From assembly GCF_002795845.1 (NCBI RefSeq), contig NZ_CP011797.1:643501-707500 (forward strand): 64,000 nucleotides of DNA, written 5' to 3'. The notes beneath the pieces are model-generated. The model had not been told where the DNA came from. It made no database searches and was given only the letters and a program-made list of their open reading frames with translations. The stretch comes from Reinekea forsetii (GTDB lineage Bacteria; Pseudomonadota; Gammaproteobacteria; Pseudomonadales; Natronospirillaceae). Below are positions 8,549 through 17,099 of the stretch, one piece after another (the first letter of the stretch is position 1; each line of letters starts with the position of its first letter). The translations under genes were made by a program, and so were the position numbers.

Positions 8549-9844
8549 CTAGAACAGATCCTTGGCCCGGTGGTAGAGCATGCCCGCGGCCAATAGCGGT
8601 GCCCGGAATTGGCGGCCGCCCGGAAAGCGCAGGTGATGTATTTTCTCAAATAGGGTGATGCGTTCACTTTCCTGCGCGATATGCTCGGCGATAACATGAG
8701 CGGCCAGATGGGTGGCGTTGATGCCATGCCCGGCATAGGCTTGGGCATAGTAGACATTAGGCCGTAAGCGACCGATTTGCGGCATTCTATTGGCGCCGAT
8801 GCCGATCATACCACCCCATTGATAGTCGATTTTGACCTCATTCAGATAGGGAAACACCTTATCCATATGGGGTTTTAGCGCGGCCAGAATCGATGCGGGG
8901 TCGCGTCCGGAATAGTTGCACAGGCCGCCAAACAGCAGGCGGCGGTCGGCACTGAGGCGGTAATAATCGAGTGCCACGCGTTGGTCACAGACCGCCATAT
9001 CCTGAGGGAGTACCCGTTGCCATTGCGCATCGGTTAGCGGCTCGGTGGCAATCAGATAGCTGCCGGCGGGTAATACCTGGCTTTCCAAGTGGCTGTCGAG
9101 ACCGGCGACATAGGCATTGCCGCAGATTACCAGCCGATCTGCGCTAACCTGGCCGGAGCTGGTGTGGATGGTTTGGCGCTCACCGTAGACGATGTCGAGC
9201 ACCTTCGATTGTTCAAAAATCTGCACACCCAGCGTCGCAGCGGCCTCGGCTTCCCCTAAGACCAGGTTGAGCGGGTGGACATGACCGCTGCCCATGTCGA
9301 TCAAGCCGCCGATGTAATTGTCTGAGCCGACCACCTCATGCATCTGGTCGGGCCCGAGGAACTGGGTCTTATGCTTGTAGCCAACACTCTCGAGCCAGGC
9401 CTTCTGGCGCTCTAAATCGGCCATATCGCGGGGTTTATGGGCCAGATCGCAAAAGCCCATCTTGAGATCACATTGGATGTTGTATTGGTCGATGCGCTGC
9501 TTGACCAGGTCGACCGCTTCCAGACCCATTTGCTCGATGGCCTGCACGCCCGCTTGGCCTAAGGCGTTGTGAAACTGCTCGGCACTATGCCCTAGGCCAC
9601 GAATTAACTGGCCGCCATTGCGTCCGGAGGCGCCCCAACCGATCCGATAGGCCTCCAGTAGAACCACCTTAAACCCGCGTTCGACCAGTTCCAGAGCGGT
9701 GTTGACGCCGCTGAAACCGCCACCAATCACACAAATATCGGCCTCGATCGACGCATGCAGCGTTGGGTAGGTCTGGTGATAAGTGCGACTCGAGGTGTAA
9801 TAGGAATCCGGATGTTCGGAACTGTGGGTGCGCGGATTAAGCAT
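8549..9844 (-). CDS. puuB: Gamma-glutamylputrescine oxidoreductase (FAD-dependent)
   Basis: A 431-residue DAO-family flavoenzyme. It has the N-terminal dinucleotide fold CVIGGGFSGVNTALELVERG, the conserved WGASGRNGGQ flavin motif and a C-terminal GHGINATHLAAHVIAEH segment typical of PuuB/OrdL proteins. It oxidises gamma-glutamylputrescine to the aldehyde with release of ammonia and hydrogen peroxide. It is transcribed divergently from the puuR-like gene with a 194-base shared control region, the arrangement expected of a repressor and its target. Related OrdL oxidases act on other amines, so the exact substrate rests on context. Confidence 0.85.
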   Translation of the reverse strand: MLNPRTHSSEHPDSYYTSSRTYHQTYPTLHASIEADICVIGGGFSGVNTALELVERGFKVVLLEAYRIGWGASGRNGGQLIRGLGHSAEQFHNALGQAGVQAIEQMGLEAVDLVKQRIDQYNIQCDLKMGFCDLAHKPRDMADLERQKAWLESVGYKHKTQFLGPDQMHEVVGSDNYIGGLIDMGSGHVHPLNLVLGEAEAAATLGVQIFEQSKVLDIVYGERQTIHTSSGQVSADRLVICGNAYVAGLDSHLESQVLPAGSYLIATEPLTDAQWQRVLPQDMAVCDQRVALDYYRLSADRRLLFGGLCNYSGRDPASILAALKPHMDKVFPYLNEVKIDYQWGGMIGIGANRMPQIGRLRPNVYYAQAYAGHGINATHLAAHVIAEHIAQESERITLFEKIHHLRFPGGRQFRAPLLAAGMLYHRAKDLF

Positions 9845-9977
9845 GAATCACCTGTGTTTAGGATCTGGGGTCTTGAGTAGAGGGGACAAGCATAGCCTCA
9901 GGAGAGTAGCTGCTGAACAGAATGTCGTCCAGCATTGGAACGTGCCTGTGTTAAATCGGAAACAGCTGTGCAATATT

Positions 9978-10005
9978 TTTGATTCCCTTCCTTTAGCTGT
10001 ATACT
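9978..10005 (+). promoter_or_regulatory. Probable sigma70 promoter of the puuR-like gene
   Basis: TTTGAT (9978-9983) and TATACT (10000-10005) are separated by 16 bases, placing the transcript start about 30 bases before the TTG start at 10039. The stretch GTATACTGCGGTATCC overlapping the -10 is a plausible repressor contact. Confidence 0.45.
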
Positions 10006-10038
10006 GCGGTATCCAACCCAATATCGAGGAACCGCGCA

Positions 10039-10590
10039 TTGGAAGATGTAGGGACTAGGCTTAAGGCTGTCCGAAAATTGTCTGGCTTTTCTCAGCGAGA
10101 ACTCGCCAAACGCGCTGGTGTCACCAACTCGACCATCTCGATGATAGAAAAGAATAGCGTCAGCCCGAGCATAAGCTCTCTGCGCAAGGTGCTGTCGGGC
10201 TTGCCGATGACCTTACTGGAGTTTTTCGATACCGGCGATCAGGGCAATACGGAGCTACCTGTGGTGTATACGCCGGCTCAGTTCCAGAGAACCCAAAGCA
10301 ATGGTGTATGTTGGGAGCTGATCGGTAAGAATTTTCCCAATCCGCAATTAGGCTTCATGTTAGAAACCTATCCCAGCTTGGCCGATACCGGCGTTGAAGG
10401 CTACAGTCACGATGGCGAAGAGGCCGGGTATGTGATTTCTGGCAAAATTGAAATAACTGTCGACGACCAGGTATTTGAGCTGACCGCCGGTCAAGGCTAC
10501 TATTTTGACTCTCGTCGACCGCACCGTTTTCGCAATCCCTTTGACGAACCCTGTGTCTTGGTGTCGGCCAACACACCAGCCCATTTATAG
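10039..10590 (+). CDS. puuR: PuuR-like repressor, HTH plus cupin domain
   Basis: A 183-residue regulator with an N-terminal XRE-type helix-turn-helix (residues 6-60; FSQRELAKRAGVTNSTISMI) and a C-terminal cupin (EAGYVISGKIEITVDDQ through RPHRFRNPFDEPC). This architecture and length match PuuR, the repressor of putrescine utilisation genes that is relieved by putrescine. The start is TTG at 10039, preceded by GAGGAA at ideal spacing; no ATG fits. It is divergent from puuB. It probably controls puuB, puuDA and perhaps puuA2; which of these it binds is inference. Confidence 0.82.
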   Translation: MEDVGTRLKAVRKLSGFSQRELAKRAGVTNSTISMIEKNSVSPSISSLRKVLSGLPMTLLEFFDTGDQGNTELPVVYTPAQFQRTQSNGVCWELIGKNFPNPQLGFMLETYPSLADTGVEGYSHDGEEAGYVISGKIEITVDDQVFELTAGQGYYFDSRRPHRFRNPFDEPCVLVSANTPAHL

Positions 10591-10681
10591 ACTGCTGGGC
10601 CATGCCCGTTACGCACTCATAGCGCGGTGCATGAGCGCAGTGGGATCAGTGCAAATCGGTCAGTAACGGCTCAACGTTTTG

Positions 10682-11197
10682 CTAATTCTGCGCAATGAGT
10701 TCCCGGGTCATGTCAGGGAAGGGACCGTCTAGGTCTAACCAAATCAATGAAAAGTAGTCACCAAACATCGGGTCTTCTATCCGGCCAATGGCGCGGTCAT
10801 TATAGAAGAATCGACTGGTCTGATCGGCGCAAATCTGAAAGCGAAGCCGGTCCTGTTTGCTGATATCCGGCCAGAAGACATTGAGTTCCTGTAACCAACG
10901 CTGCTCCTGCTGGGCATCGAGATCAAAGCGCTGCCATTGCTTCTGGGTTTCTGAGAGCAGGTCTTTCTTACTGAACGCTCGCTTGTAAGTTACCTCGAGC
11001 TGGAGCGGGTAGATGCCCCGTTGGTAGGCCCCATCGGTGGTCTTCAATTCAACATCGTAAACATCCCAGAGCCACACCTTCAGACTGGAAGAACCGACCA
11101 AAAGTGGTGGGGTCTCACAAGCGTCAGCCGCGTAAACCAGATGACTCTTAACCGCGATGAGGATGATCATTACCCATTTCAATGTGAGATTGCGCAT
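10682..11197 (-). CDS. Chalcone isomerase-like periplasmic protein
   Basis: A 171-residue exported protein: signal peptide MRNLTLKWVMIILIAVKSHLVYA, then a domain of the bacterial chalcone isomerase-like type (LVGSSSLKVWLWDVYDVELK, LEVTYKRAFSKKDLLSETQKQW, FYNDRAIGRIEDPMFGDYF). Members of this family occur widely in marine gammaproteobacteria and are not known to isomerise chalcones. The frame stays open upstream to 11449, but ATG at 11197 starts exactly at the signal peptide. It is 121 bases downstream of the hydrogenase protease gene and may be co-transcribed, although nothing suggests a role in hydrogenase function. Confidence 0.7.
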   Translation of the reverse strand: MRNLTLKWVMIILIAVKSHLVYAADACETPPLLVGSSSLKVWLWDVYDVELKTTDGAYQRGIYPLQLEVTYKRAFSKKDLLSETQKQWQRFDLDAQQEQRWLQELNVFWPDISKQDRLRFQICADQTSRFFYNDRAIGRIEDPMFGDYFSLIWLDLDGPFPDMTRELIAQN

Positions 11198-11318
11198 CGT
11201 GCACCTGAACAGAGAGTTGATTTCCAGTGTATACGATTTCAGCATGGAGGTAGACTTGTTCGACGCGCGTTGGCCGGCCATTTTTTTACTAGCCGTCTTG
11301 GCAACGAAAAACATCGGC

Positions 11319-11831
11319 TCAGAGCGCGTTACTCGGCTCGTGCGCCAATTGCCTAGCGCGCGCCAAGACCTGCTCGGACAGGGGCGCCAGTCGTTGAGCC
11401 AAGGTTTGGCAGAGCGGCCCGGCGGGTTTGCTTTGCGGGTTGATTTCAATCGCTAGGATCAGGCATATGGCCGGCAGGCGTCCCAGTGCATTGGCCAACT
11501 GCAAACTGGCCAACAGCCCATAACCATGACTGGACAACTGCGCCAAGGCGTCGGGCAATTGGGTTAGGGTGAATTCCTGTAGGCTGCCGAGCGGCTGCTG
11601 GCCCGACACCATGGCGTCGACGATCAGGGTGGGTACCTCGGGCTCCAGTCGCTGCGTCAAGGTGAGAATCGGCCGGTCGAGCTGTTGGACGCAGAGGCCG
11701 ATGTCGCTCGGCAGTCGCACCTCGTTTAAGCGCTCCGCCAGACGCCAACCGATCGAGTCATCGCCAAAAGGGGAGCCGAAGGCGAAAATATTGACCCGTG
11801 TCGAGCCAAGGCTGGGTTCATAAGTTGTCAT
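11319..11831 (-). CDS. NiFe hydrogenase maturation endopeptidase
   Basis: A 170-residue protease of the HyaD/HycI/HoxW family that removes the C-terminal extension of the large subunit after nickel insertion. The metal-binding acidic residues are in FAFGSPFGDDSIGWRLAE and LIVDAM, with the expected His in SSHGYGLLASLQLA. It follows the large-subunit gene by six bases, the usual arrangement, and is specific presumably for that subunit. ATG at 11831 has GAGGAT about ten bases upstream. The C-terminal 30 residues are less conserved. Confidence 0.88.
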   Translation of the reverse strand: MTTYEPSLGSTRVNIFAFGSPFGDDSIGWRLAERLNEVRLPSDIGLCVQQLDRPILTLTQRLEPEVPTLIVDAMVSGQQPLGSLQEFTLTQLPDALAQLSSHGYGLLASLQLANALGRLPAICLILAIEINPQSKPAGPLCQTLAQRLAPLSEQVLARARQLAHEPSNAL

Positions 11832-11837
11832 TTCGAT

Positions 11838-13133
11838 CTATCCTCGTCGGTTCAGGCGCAGGTCTAAAAAGTGGGTCGCACAGGAGATACAGGGGTCGTA
11901 ATTGCGAATCACCTGCTCGCTTAACAGGCGCAAAGCGTCGGCCGGTTGGTCCAGGCCAAACTGGATGAGACTGCTGCGCAGATCCTCTTCGATACGAGCT
12001 TGGTTTTGACTGGTCGGTGGCACGATGCGCGCGAACTCGATAATGCCTTGGGCATCGGTGCGATAGTGGTGCCAGAGAATACCGCGCGGTGCCTCGGTGC
12101 AGCCAAAGCCTTCACCGGCGCGCGTCACCACACTCATGTTGGGTGTCTGAGTCGGTCGATAGTCGCAGAGCAGCCGAATTGCTTCGACGACGCTAAAATG
12201 AATCTCAATCGCCCGGGCCACAATGGAGTGAAACATATTGCGCGATGGGAAAGTTAGGCCCGAGACCAGGGCATTGTCGCGCACCACCTCGGGCAGCTGG
12301 GCCCAGTTTAGATTGACCCGAGCCAGCGGGCCGGTGAGATAGGTTTTGCCCTGCAGATGGCAATGCAATGCACTGGAATGAGCCACCTGACTCTCATGGA
12401 AGTGCCGGTTGTAGTCGGCAACCGCCAGATCCAAGCCGGCACTGGAGCGCAGTCGACCCCGGTTGATCGCGTATTCATCGGGATGTGATAGAGCGACACT
12501 GACGAAGTCATTGCTCAGGTCCGTTAGCGGCAGGGTAGCGGTCCAACCGACCAAGGCGGCGGCCTCGGGCTCGATCGCGCGCAGCCGGGTCAGTAACGCA
12601 TCGGCATCGGCCTGTGCCGGGGCGCGATAAAAGCCGCCGACACAGGCCCCGACCGGATGTACGGCCCTGCCGCCGAACAGGCTGACCAGATCATTGCCCA
12701 GTTCATGCAGCCGCAGACCCCGGCGCAGTTCGTCCGGGTAGCGTTGCGCCATGGCCGGCGCACTGTCAAAACCGAGGAAGTCCGGTGCCGCCAAGAGGTG
12801 AATATGCAGGCCATGGCTTTCGAGCCACTCACCGCAATAGAACAGCCGGCGCATGGCCTGCGTCCAGGGTGATATCTGCAGGGCGAAGATCTGCTCCAAA
12901 GCCTGGGCCGCACTCATTTGGTAGGCCACCGGGCAGATGCCGCAGATCCGCGCAACCACATCCAAGACCTCCTGATAGGATCGGCCGACCAGCAGTTGTT
13001 CAAAAAACCGCGGTGGCTCGTAGATGCGCAATTTAAGGTCATGGATTTGGCCGCGCTCTATGTCCAGTTCCAATGCGCCCTCGCCCTCAACGCGCGCGAG
13101 TATGGGTACCCGAATACTGATGTCTGACGTCAT
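11838..13133 (-). CDS. hydA: Group 3b-type NiFe hydrogenase, large (catalytic) subunit
   Basis: The 431-residue catalytic subunit of a cytoplasmic bidirectional hydrogenase of the sulfhydrogenase (HydA/ShyA) kind. Both nickel-binding Cys pairs are intact: RICGICP near residue 63 and DPCISCATH near the C-terminus. Ten residues (FLDLRLNRRG) follow the His, the peptide expected to be cut by the adjacent endopeptidase. The partner genes just upstream encode the small, flavin and iron-sulfur subunits, which identifies group 3b rather than the NAD-linked HoxH type. ATG at 13133 is preceded by GAGGAG. Confidence 0.93.
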   Translation of the reverse strand: MTSDISIRVPILARVEGEGALELDIERGQIHDLKLRIYEPPRFFEQLLVGRSYQEVLDVVARICGICPVAYQMSAAQALEQIFALQISPWTQAMRRLFYCGEWLESHGLHIHLLAAPDFLGFDSAPAMAQRYPDELRRGLRLHELGNDLVSLFGGRAVHPVGACVGGFYRAPAQADADALLTRLRAIEPEAAALVGWTATLPLTDLSNDFVSVALSHPDEYAINRGRLRSSAGLDLAVADYNRHFHESQVAHSSALHCHLQGKTYLTGPLARVNLNWAQLPEVVRDNALVSGLTFPSRNMFHSIVARAIEIHFSVVEAIRLLCDYRPTQTPNMSVVTRAGEGFGCTEAPRGILWHHYRTDAQGIIEFARIVPPTSQNQARIEEDLRSSLIQFGLDQPADALRLLSEQVIRNYDPCISCATHFLDLRLNRRG

Positions 13134-13156
13134 AGTGGTCTCCTCGCAGCGGTGCT

Positions 13157-13951
13157 TTAGGTCGATTCATGCAATTGGCCAGCTGCCTCGGAGAACGCCC
13201 GCGCTTGGCCGTTAATGAAGTTAAAGCGTGCGGCAGTTTGCATGGCGGTCAGACCCATGCGGGCAAAACAGTCTGCCAAGGCCCGGTAGTTGACCTGGTT
13301 CGCGGGGCCGAAACAGCCGTAGCAGGCGCGGCCGAGCGCTGGGCATAGCGCACCGCAGCCGGTTCGGGTGACCGGACCCATACAGGGCTGCTGGCCAGTC
13401 ACCAAAATACAGCTTTGGCCGCGCTGCTTACAGGTCATGCAGACGCTATCGCTCGACGTGCTCGGTGGTACGCCTTGGAGCAAAGCGGTGATTAGGCTGA
13501 CAATCTGGTCACTGCCGATGGGGCACCCCCAGACCTCGAAGTCGACCCTGACATGGCGGTCGACCGAATCCGAACGGGGCAGGCTCTCAATCAGCTCGGG
13601 GTGGGGATAGATTGCCTGAGTCCAGGCGGCGACATCCGCAGCGTTCTTGAGCGCTTGAATGCCCCCACTAGTGGCACAGGCGCCGATACTGACCAGGTAG
13701 GTGCAGCCGGCGCGAATCCGTTTGATCCGTTCGCTATCGTGCGCGGTGCTGATGCTACCCTCGACAAAGGCGATATCGACCGGTGCCTCGGGTTCAACCG
13801 GGCCGGCCTCGGCAAAGTGTACGATCTCGACCCGCTCAGCCAGGGTGAGCAAGGCCGGTCCGAGATTCAAAAAGGCCAGTTGGCAGCCATCGCAGGAGGC
13901 AAACTTATGGATCGCGATACGCGGTTTGGCAGGAAGATTAAGTATAGGCAT
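13157..13951 (-). CDS. hydD: Group 3b-type NiFe hydrogenase, small subunit
   Basis: A 264-residue electron-transfer subunit with iron-sulfur ligands: proximal cluster Cys in KFASCDGCQLAFLNL, GACATSGG and WGCPIG, and a Cys-rich C-terminal half (VCMTCKQRG, QQPCMGPVTRTGCGALCPALGRACYGC). There is no Tat signal, so the enzyme is cytoplasmic. ATG at 13951 has AGGAG upstream and lies nine bases after the hydG stop. It passes electrons from the NiFe site in HydA toward the HydG flavin subunit. Confidence 0.92.
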   Translation of the reverse strand: MPILNLPAKPRIAIHKFASCDGCQLAFLNLGPALLTLAERVEIVHFAEAGPVEPEAPVDIAFVEGSISTAHDSERIKRIRAGCTYLVSIGACATSGGIQALKNAADVAAWTQAIYPHPELIESLPRSDSVDRHVRVDFEVWGCPIGSDQIVSLITALLQGVPPSTSSDSVCMTCKQRGQSCILVTGQQPCMGPVTRTGCGALCPALGRACYGCFGPANQVNYRALADCFARMGLTAMQTAARFNFINGQARAFSEAAGQLHEST

Positions 13952-13960
13952 GTTGGGCTC

Positions 13961-14812
13961 CTAATATCCGCTGATGGCCATCAGCTCTTGCACTTGGGGG
14001 TAGGCAAAGACGGGACCATCTTTACAAACAAACTGGCCGCCGAGTTGGCAGTGGCCACAGTGCCCCACGCCACATTGCATATTGCGCTCCATGCTCAGAA
14101 ACAGCCGATTCGCGGGCAGGCCGAGGTCGATTAGATGGTCCATGGCAGCCTGCAACATTGCTTCCGGGCCACAGGCCATGACCAGAGTGTGCTCAGTGTT
14201 TATCTCGATCTGTTTCAGCAGATCGACCACGGTGCCGGTATACCAGGGCCACTGCGGTCCAGCCTGATCGGCCGCGAGCAGGACGTGGGTATCAGGAGCG
14301 GCCGCCCAGGCGGAATAGCGGGCGCGATAGACCAGCTCACTGGACCGTTTAACCCCCTGTAGAATCGACAGCGCGCCGAACCGGTCGCGCCGCTGCAGTA
14401 TATATTGGATTACCGAGGTCACCGGGGCACAGCCCAGTCCGCCGGTTATCACCACGACATCTTGACCTTGGGCTTGAGCCATTGGCCAACCCTGACCGAA
14501 GGGGCCACGAATACCAACCTGGTCGCCGGGTCTGAGCCGGGCCATGGCTTGGGTAATGCGCCCAACCACCGCAATGGTATGCGCATAACAATCGGCATCA
14601 TCGGGATCGGAGACGATGGAAATGGGGATCTCACCCACGCCAAATAGGTACACCATGTTGAATTGCCCAGGCTCGAAACGATACCGTTGTTGGATGTCGG
14701 GCTCGGTAAAGCGCAAGCGCCAGGTGAAAACGGTTGGGCTCTCCTGGACGCGATCGATAATATCGGCGACCCAGGGTAGGTAAGCATCGCTTTGCAATCG
14801 GTTGGCTTTCAT
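13961..14812 (-). CDS. hydG: Hydrogenase FAD/NAD(P)-binding subunit (gamma)
   Basis: A 283-residue diaphorase subunit of the ferredoxin-NADP reductase type. FAD-binding domain (FEPGQFNMVYLFGVGEIPISI), a nucleotide-binding domain (VITGGLGCAPVTSVI) and a C-terminal 2Fe-2S motif (QCGVGHCGHCQLGGQFVCKDG). It couples hydrogen turnover to NADP(H) or NAD(H); group 3b enzymes prefer NADP. Although the frame opens upstream at 14893, ATG at 14812 overlaps the hydB stop as ATGA and has the strong ribosome site AAGGAGG, so translation is coupled to hydB. Confidence 0.92.
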   Translation of the reverse strand: MKANRLQSDAYLPWVADIIDRVQESPTVFTWRLRFTEPDIQQRYRFEPGQFNMVYLFGVGEIPISIVSDPDDADCYAHTIAVVGRITQAMARLRPGDQVGIRGPFGQGWPMAQAQGQDVVVITGGLGCAPVTSVIQYILQRRDRFGALSILQGVKRSSELVYRARYSAWAAAPDTHVLLAADQAGPQWPWYTGTVVDLLKQIEINTEHTLVMACGPEAMLQAAMDHLIDLGLPANRLFLSMERNMQCGVGHCGHCQLGGQFVCKDGPVFAYPQVQELMAISGY

Positions 14813-15990
14813 GTTGCCTCCTTCGCTAATTCCGGTTTGTTGTGGCACAGCCGGTTCAGCACCTCGATGATATCGATGCCCGCCGGACAGCAACTGATGC
14901 AGCGGCCACAGCCGACACAGCCGAACTCGCCAAACTGTTGTTGCCAGCTGGCAAACTTATGACTGAGCCATTGGCGATAACGTTGCTCGGTGGTGGCGCG
15001 CACTACCTGACCGGCGCAATAGCTGTGTTGGTCACTGAAGCAGGAATCCCATTGCCGACTGTGCTCGCTCTGGCTCAGTTCCAGATTGCTCTGATTCACC
15101 ACCGTGTGGCAAAAGCAGGTTGGACAAGCTTGGGTGCAATTAGCGCAAGCTAGACAGCGCTCGGCAACGGCGGCCCATTCCGGATGCGTCGGCAGATTGA
15201 GCAGACTGAGGCATTCTGCTGGGCTGGGCAGCTTTGGTTGGCGGTGCTGCTGTTGACGATACGCCTCAGCCTGTTGCGCTTGGGCGAGTTTGCGTTGGCT
15301 ACTGGACGCCGGTCGGGCGTTGAGTCGAGTGAGCACCGAACGGCCGGCCTTGGACCCGGATCGGACCAGATAACCCTTGTCCAATTCGGTGAGCGCCAGA
15401 TCATAGCCGCGCTCGGCGTTTAGGCTGCCGCCCGTGCCAACGCAAAAACACAGATCGCCACTGTGCGTGCAGTTCAGCGCAATAATGAAGAGCTCGCTGC
15501 GACGCAATTGATAGCGGATATCGGCATAGGGACCGGCTAAAAAAACTCGATCCTGAATAGCGATGGCCCTTAGGTCACAGGGCCGAACACCGAACAGGGC
15601 AACCCGCTCCGGTTCCGGTAAGCTCTGACGAAAGACCAGCTGACCCGATGCATCGGGCCGGGCACACCAGAGCGGCTCGCTTGGTGCAAAGAGCAGCGCT
15701 TTGATGCTGGTGGCTGGCACCGACCAGTCAAACGCGCGCTGGCCGGGGTGCACCGGTTGTAGCGCAGCATTCAGTCCGGCGGGGGACGCCGGCGGTGCGC
15801 TCAACTTATAGCCGCCGGGCTGTTGCCGATCGCTAACCCCCCAAGGCAGCTGGTCAATAGAGGTCAGCGGGGCGTAGACAATGGCCCCGTCGCGTACTCG
15901 CGGCCCGATACACTGATAGCCATCCTCGATCAGGGTAGTGAGTAACTCCTTTAGGTGTTTCCGGGCTAGGTACTGTTCCTGTTTCATCAT
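14809..15990 (-). CDS. hydB: Hydrogenase 4Fe-4S subunit (beta)
   Basis: A 393-residue iron-sulfur subunit resembling HydB/ShyB and anaerobic sulfite reductase A. Two ferredoxin-like cluster motifs near the end, CLACANCTQACPTCFC and CVGCGRCISCCPAGIDI, carry electrons between the flavin subunit and external partners. Start choice: the frame is open to an ATG at 16062 that overlaps the hypE stop (TAATG), but the ATG pair at 15990/15987 has GAGGAA upstream and matches the family N-terminus. If 16062 is used the protein has 24 extra residues. Sulfur-reducing activity, known for some archaeal relatives, cannot be judged from sequence. Confidence 0.88.
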   Translation of the reverse strand: MMKQEQYLARKHLKELLTTLIEDGYQCIGPRVRDGAIVYAPLTSIDQLPWGVSDRQQPGGYKLSAPPASPAGLNAALQPVHPGQRAFDWSVPATSIKALLFAPSEPLWCARPDASGQLVFRQSLPEPERVALFGVRPCDLRAIAIQDRVFLAGPYADIRYQLRRSELFIIALNCTHSGDLCFCVGTGGSLNAERGYDLALTELDKGYLVRSGSKAGRSVLTRLNARPASSSQRKLAQAQQAEAYRQQQHRQPKLPSPAECLSLLNLPTHPEWAAVAERCLACANCTQACPTCFCHTVVNQSNLELSQSEHSRQWDSCFSDQHSYCAGQVVRATTEQRYRQWLSHKFASWQQQFGEFGCVGCGRCISCCPAGIDIIEVLNRLCHNKPELAKEAT

Positions 15991-16061
15991 TGGATTCCTC
16001 GGCTGCAGAGTCGGATTTTCGTCCGCCCTGTTCATTCCCCAGGGTCCGTTCATGGGACCCA

Positions 16062-17099
16062 TTAACAGATGCGCGGTAAGGGGTCGCCGTTTAACCAGTC
16101 CAGTAGGCGAATACCGCCCAAGGCGGTCTGTAATTCGACCATGGCCTGTGGGTCAGTTGTCACCACGCCAATTCGGCTTGCCCCCTGGCCCAAAGGGTGG
16201 GCACGCATCTGGGCGAGTAGACGATCGGCCTGCGCCGCCGGACAGATGGCGATCAACTTGCCCTCGTTGGCCAAATAGTAGGGATCCAGACCGAGCAATT
16301 CGCACGCCGACTGTACCGCCGGGGCAATGGCCACGGCCTGCTCGTCGATCAGCATACCGACCCCAGACTGTTGGCAAATTTCATTTAAGGCCGTTGCCAG
16401 ACCGCCCCGCGTTGGGTCGCGCATGCAACGGATCGTCGGCACCTGACGCACCATTTGTTTGACCAGATCGTGCAGCGCCGCCGAATCTGACCGAATTGGG
16501 CTGGTAAAGCCGAGACTGTCGCGCGCCGAGAGGATTGCCACGCCGTGGTCGCCAATGGTGCCGCTGAGCAGGATCTGATCACCCGGTTGCGCCCGGTCGG
16601 CGGAGAGGTCGACGCCGTTGGGCACGCTGCCGATTGCGCTGGTGGTAATAAAGACGCCATCGGCCTTGCCGCGTTCAACCACCTTGGTATCGCCGGTCAC
16701 GATTGGCACCCCAGCGGCTTCGCTAGCACGGGCCATGGATGCCACGATGCGCTGCAGGTCGCGCAGCAGTATGCCCTCCTCGAGGATAAAACTGACCGCC
16801 AAATACAACGGCTCGGCGCCGGCCATGGCGATATCGTTGAGCGTACCGTGCACCGCCAGCGACCCGATATCACCGCCGGGGAAAAACAGGGGCGAGACCA
16901 CATGCGCGTCGGTGGTCATCACCAGTCTGCGCGTCGGCACATCAAAACGGGCCTGATCGTTTTTCTGTTGCAGCATGGGGTTATCGAAGGCGCGGATAAA
17001 CATTCGCTCGATCAACTGCGCCGAGGCACGACCGCCGCCGCCGTGCACCAGCTCGATGCGCTCCGGATGACCGGCAGCAACAGGTTGCGAGGTTTTCAT
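16062..17099 (-). CDS. hypE: Hydrogenase maturation protein HypE
   Basis: A 345-residue ATP-dependent dehydratase that turns the carbamoyl group on its C-terminal Cys into cyanide for the NiFe site. The C-terminus is LPRIC, the diagnostic HypE end carrying the acceptor Cys, and the N-terminal glycine-rich motif ELVHGGGGRASAQLI is present. The open frame extends to 17264, but ATG at 17099 overlaps the hypD stop as ATGA and has GGAGG upstream. It works with HypF, whose gene lies in the same operon. Confidence 0.95.
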   Translation of the reverse strand: MKTSQPVAAGHPERIELVHGGGGRASAQLIERMFIRAFDNPMLQQKNDQARFDVPTRRLVMTTDAHVVSPLFFPGGDIGSLAVHGTLNDIAMAGAEPLYLAVSFILEEGILLRDLQRIVASMARASEAAGVPIVTGDTKVVERGKADGVFITTSAIGSVPNGVDLSADRAQPGDQILLSGTIGDHGVAILSARDSLGFTSPIRSDSAALHDLVKQMVRQVPTIRCMRDPTRGGLATALNEICQQSGVGMLIDEQAVAIAPAVQSACELLGLDPYYLANEGKLIAICPAAQADRLLAQMRAHPLGQGASRIGVVTTDPQAMVELQTALGGIRLLDWLNGDPLPRIC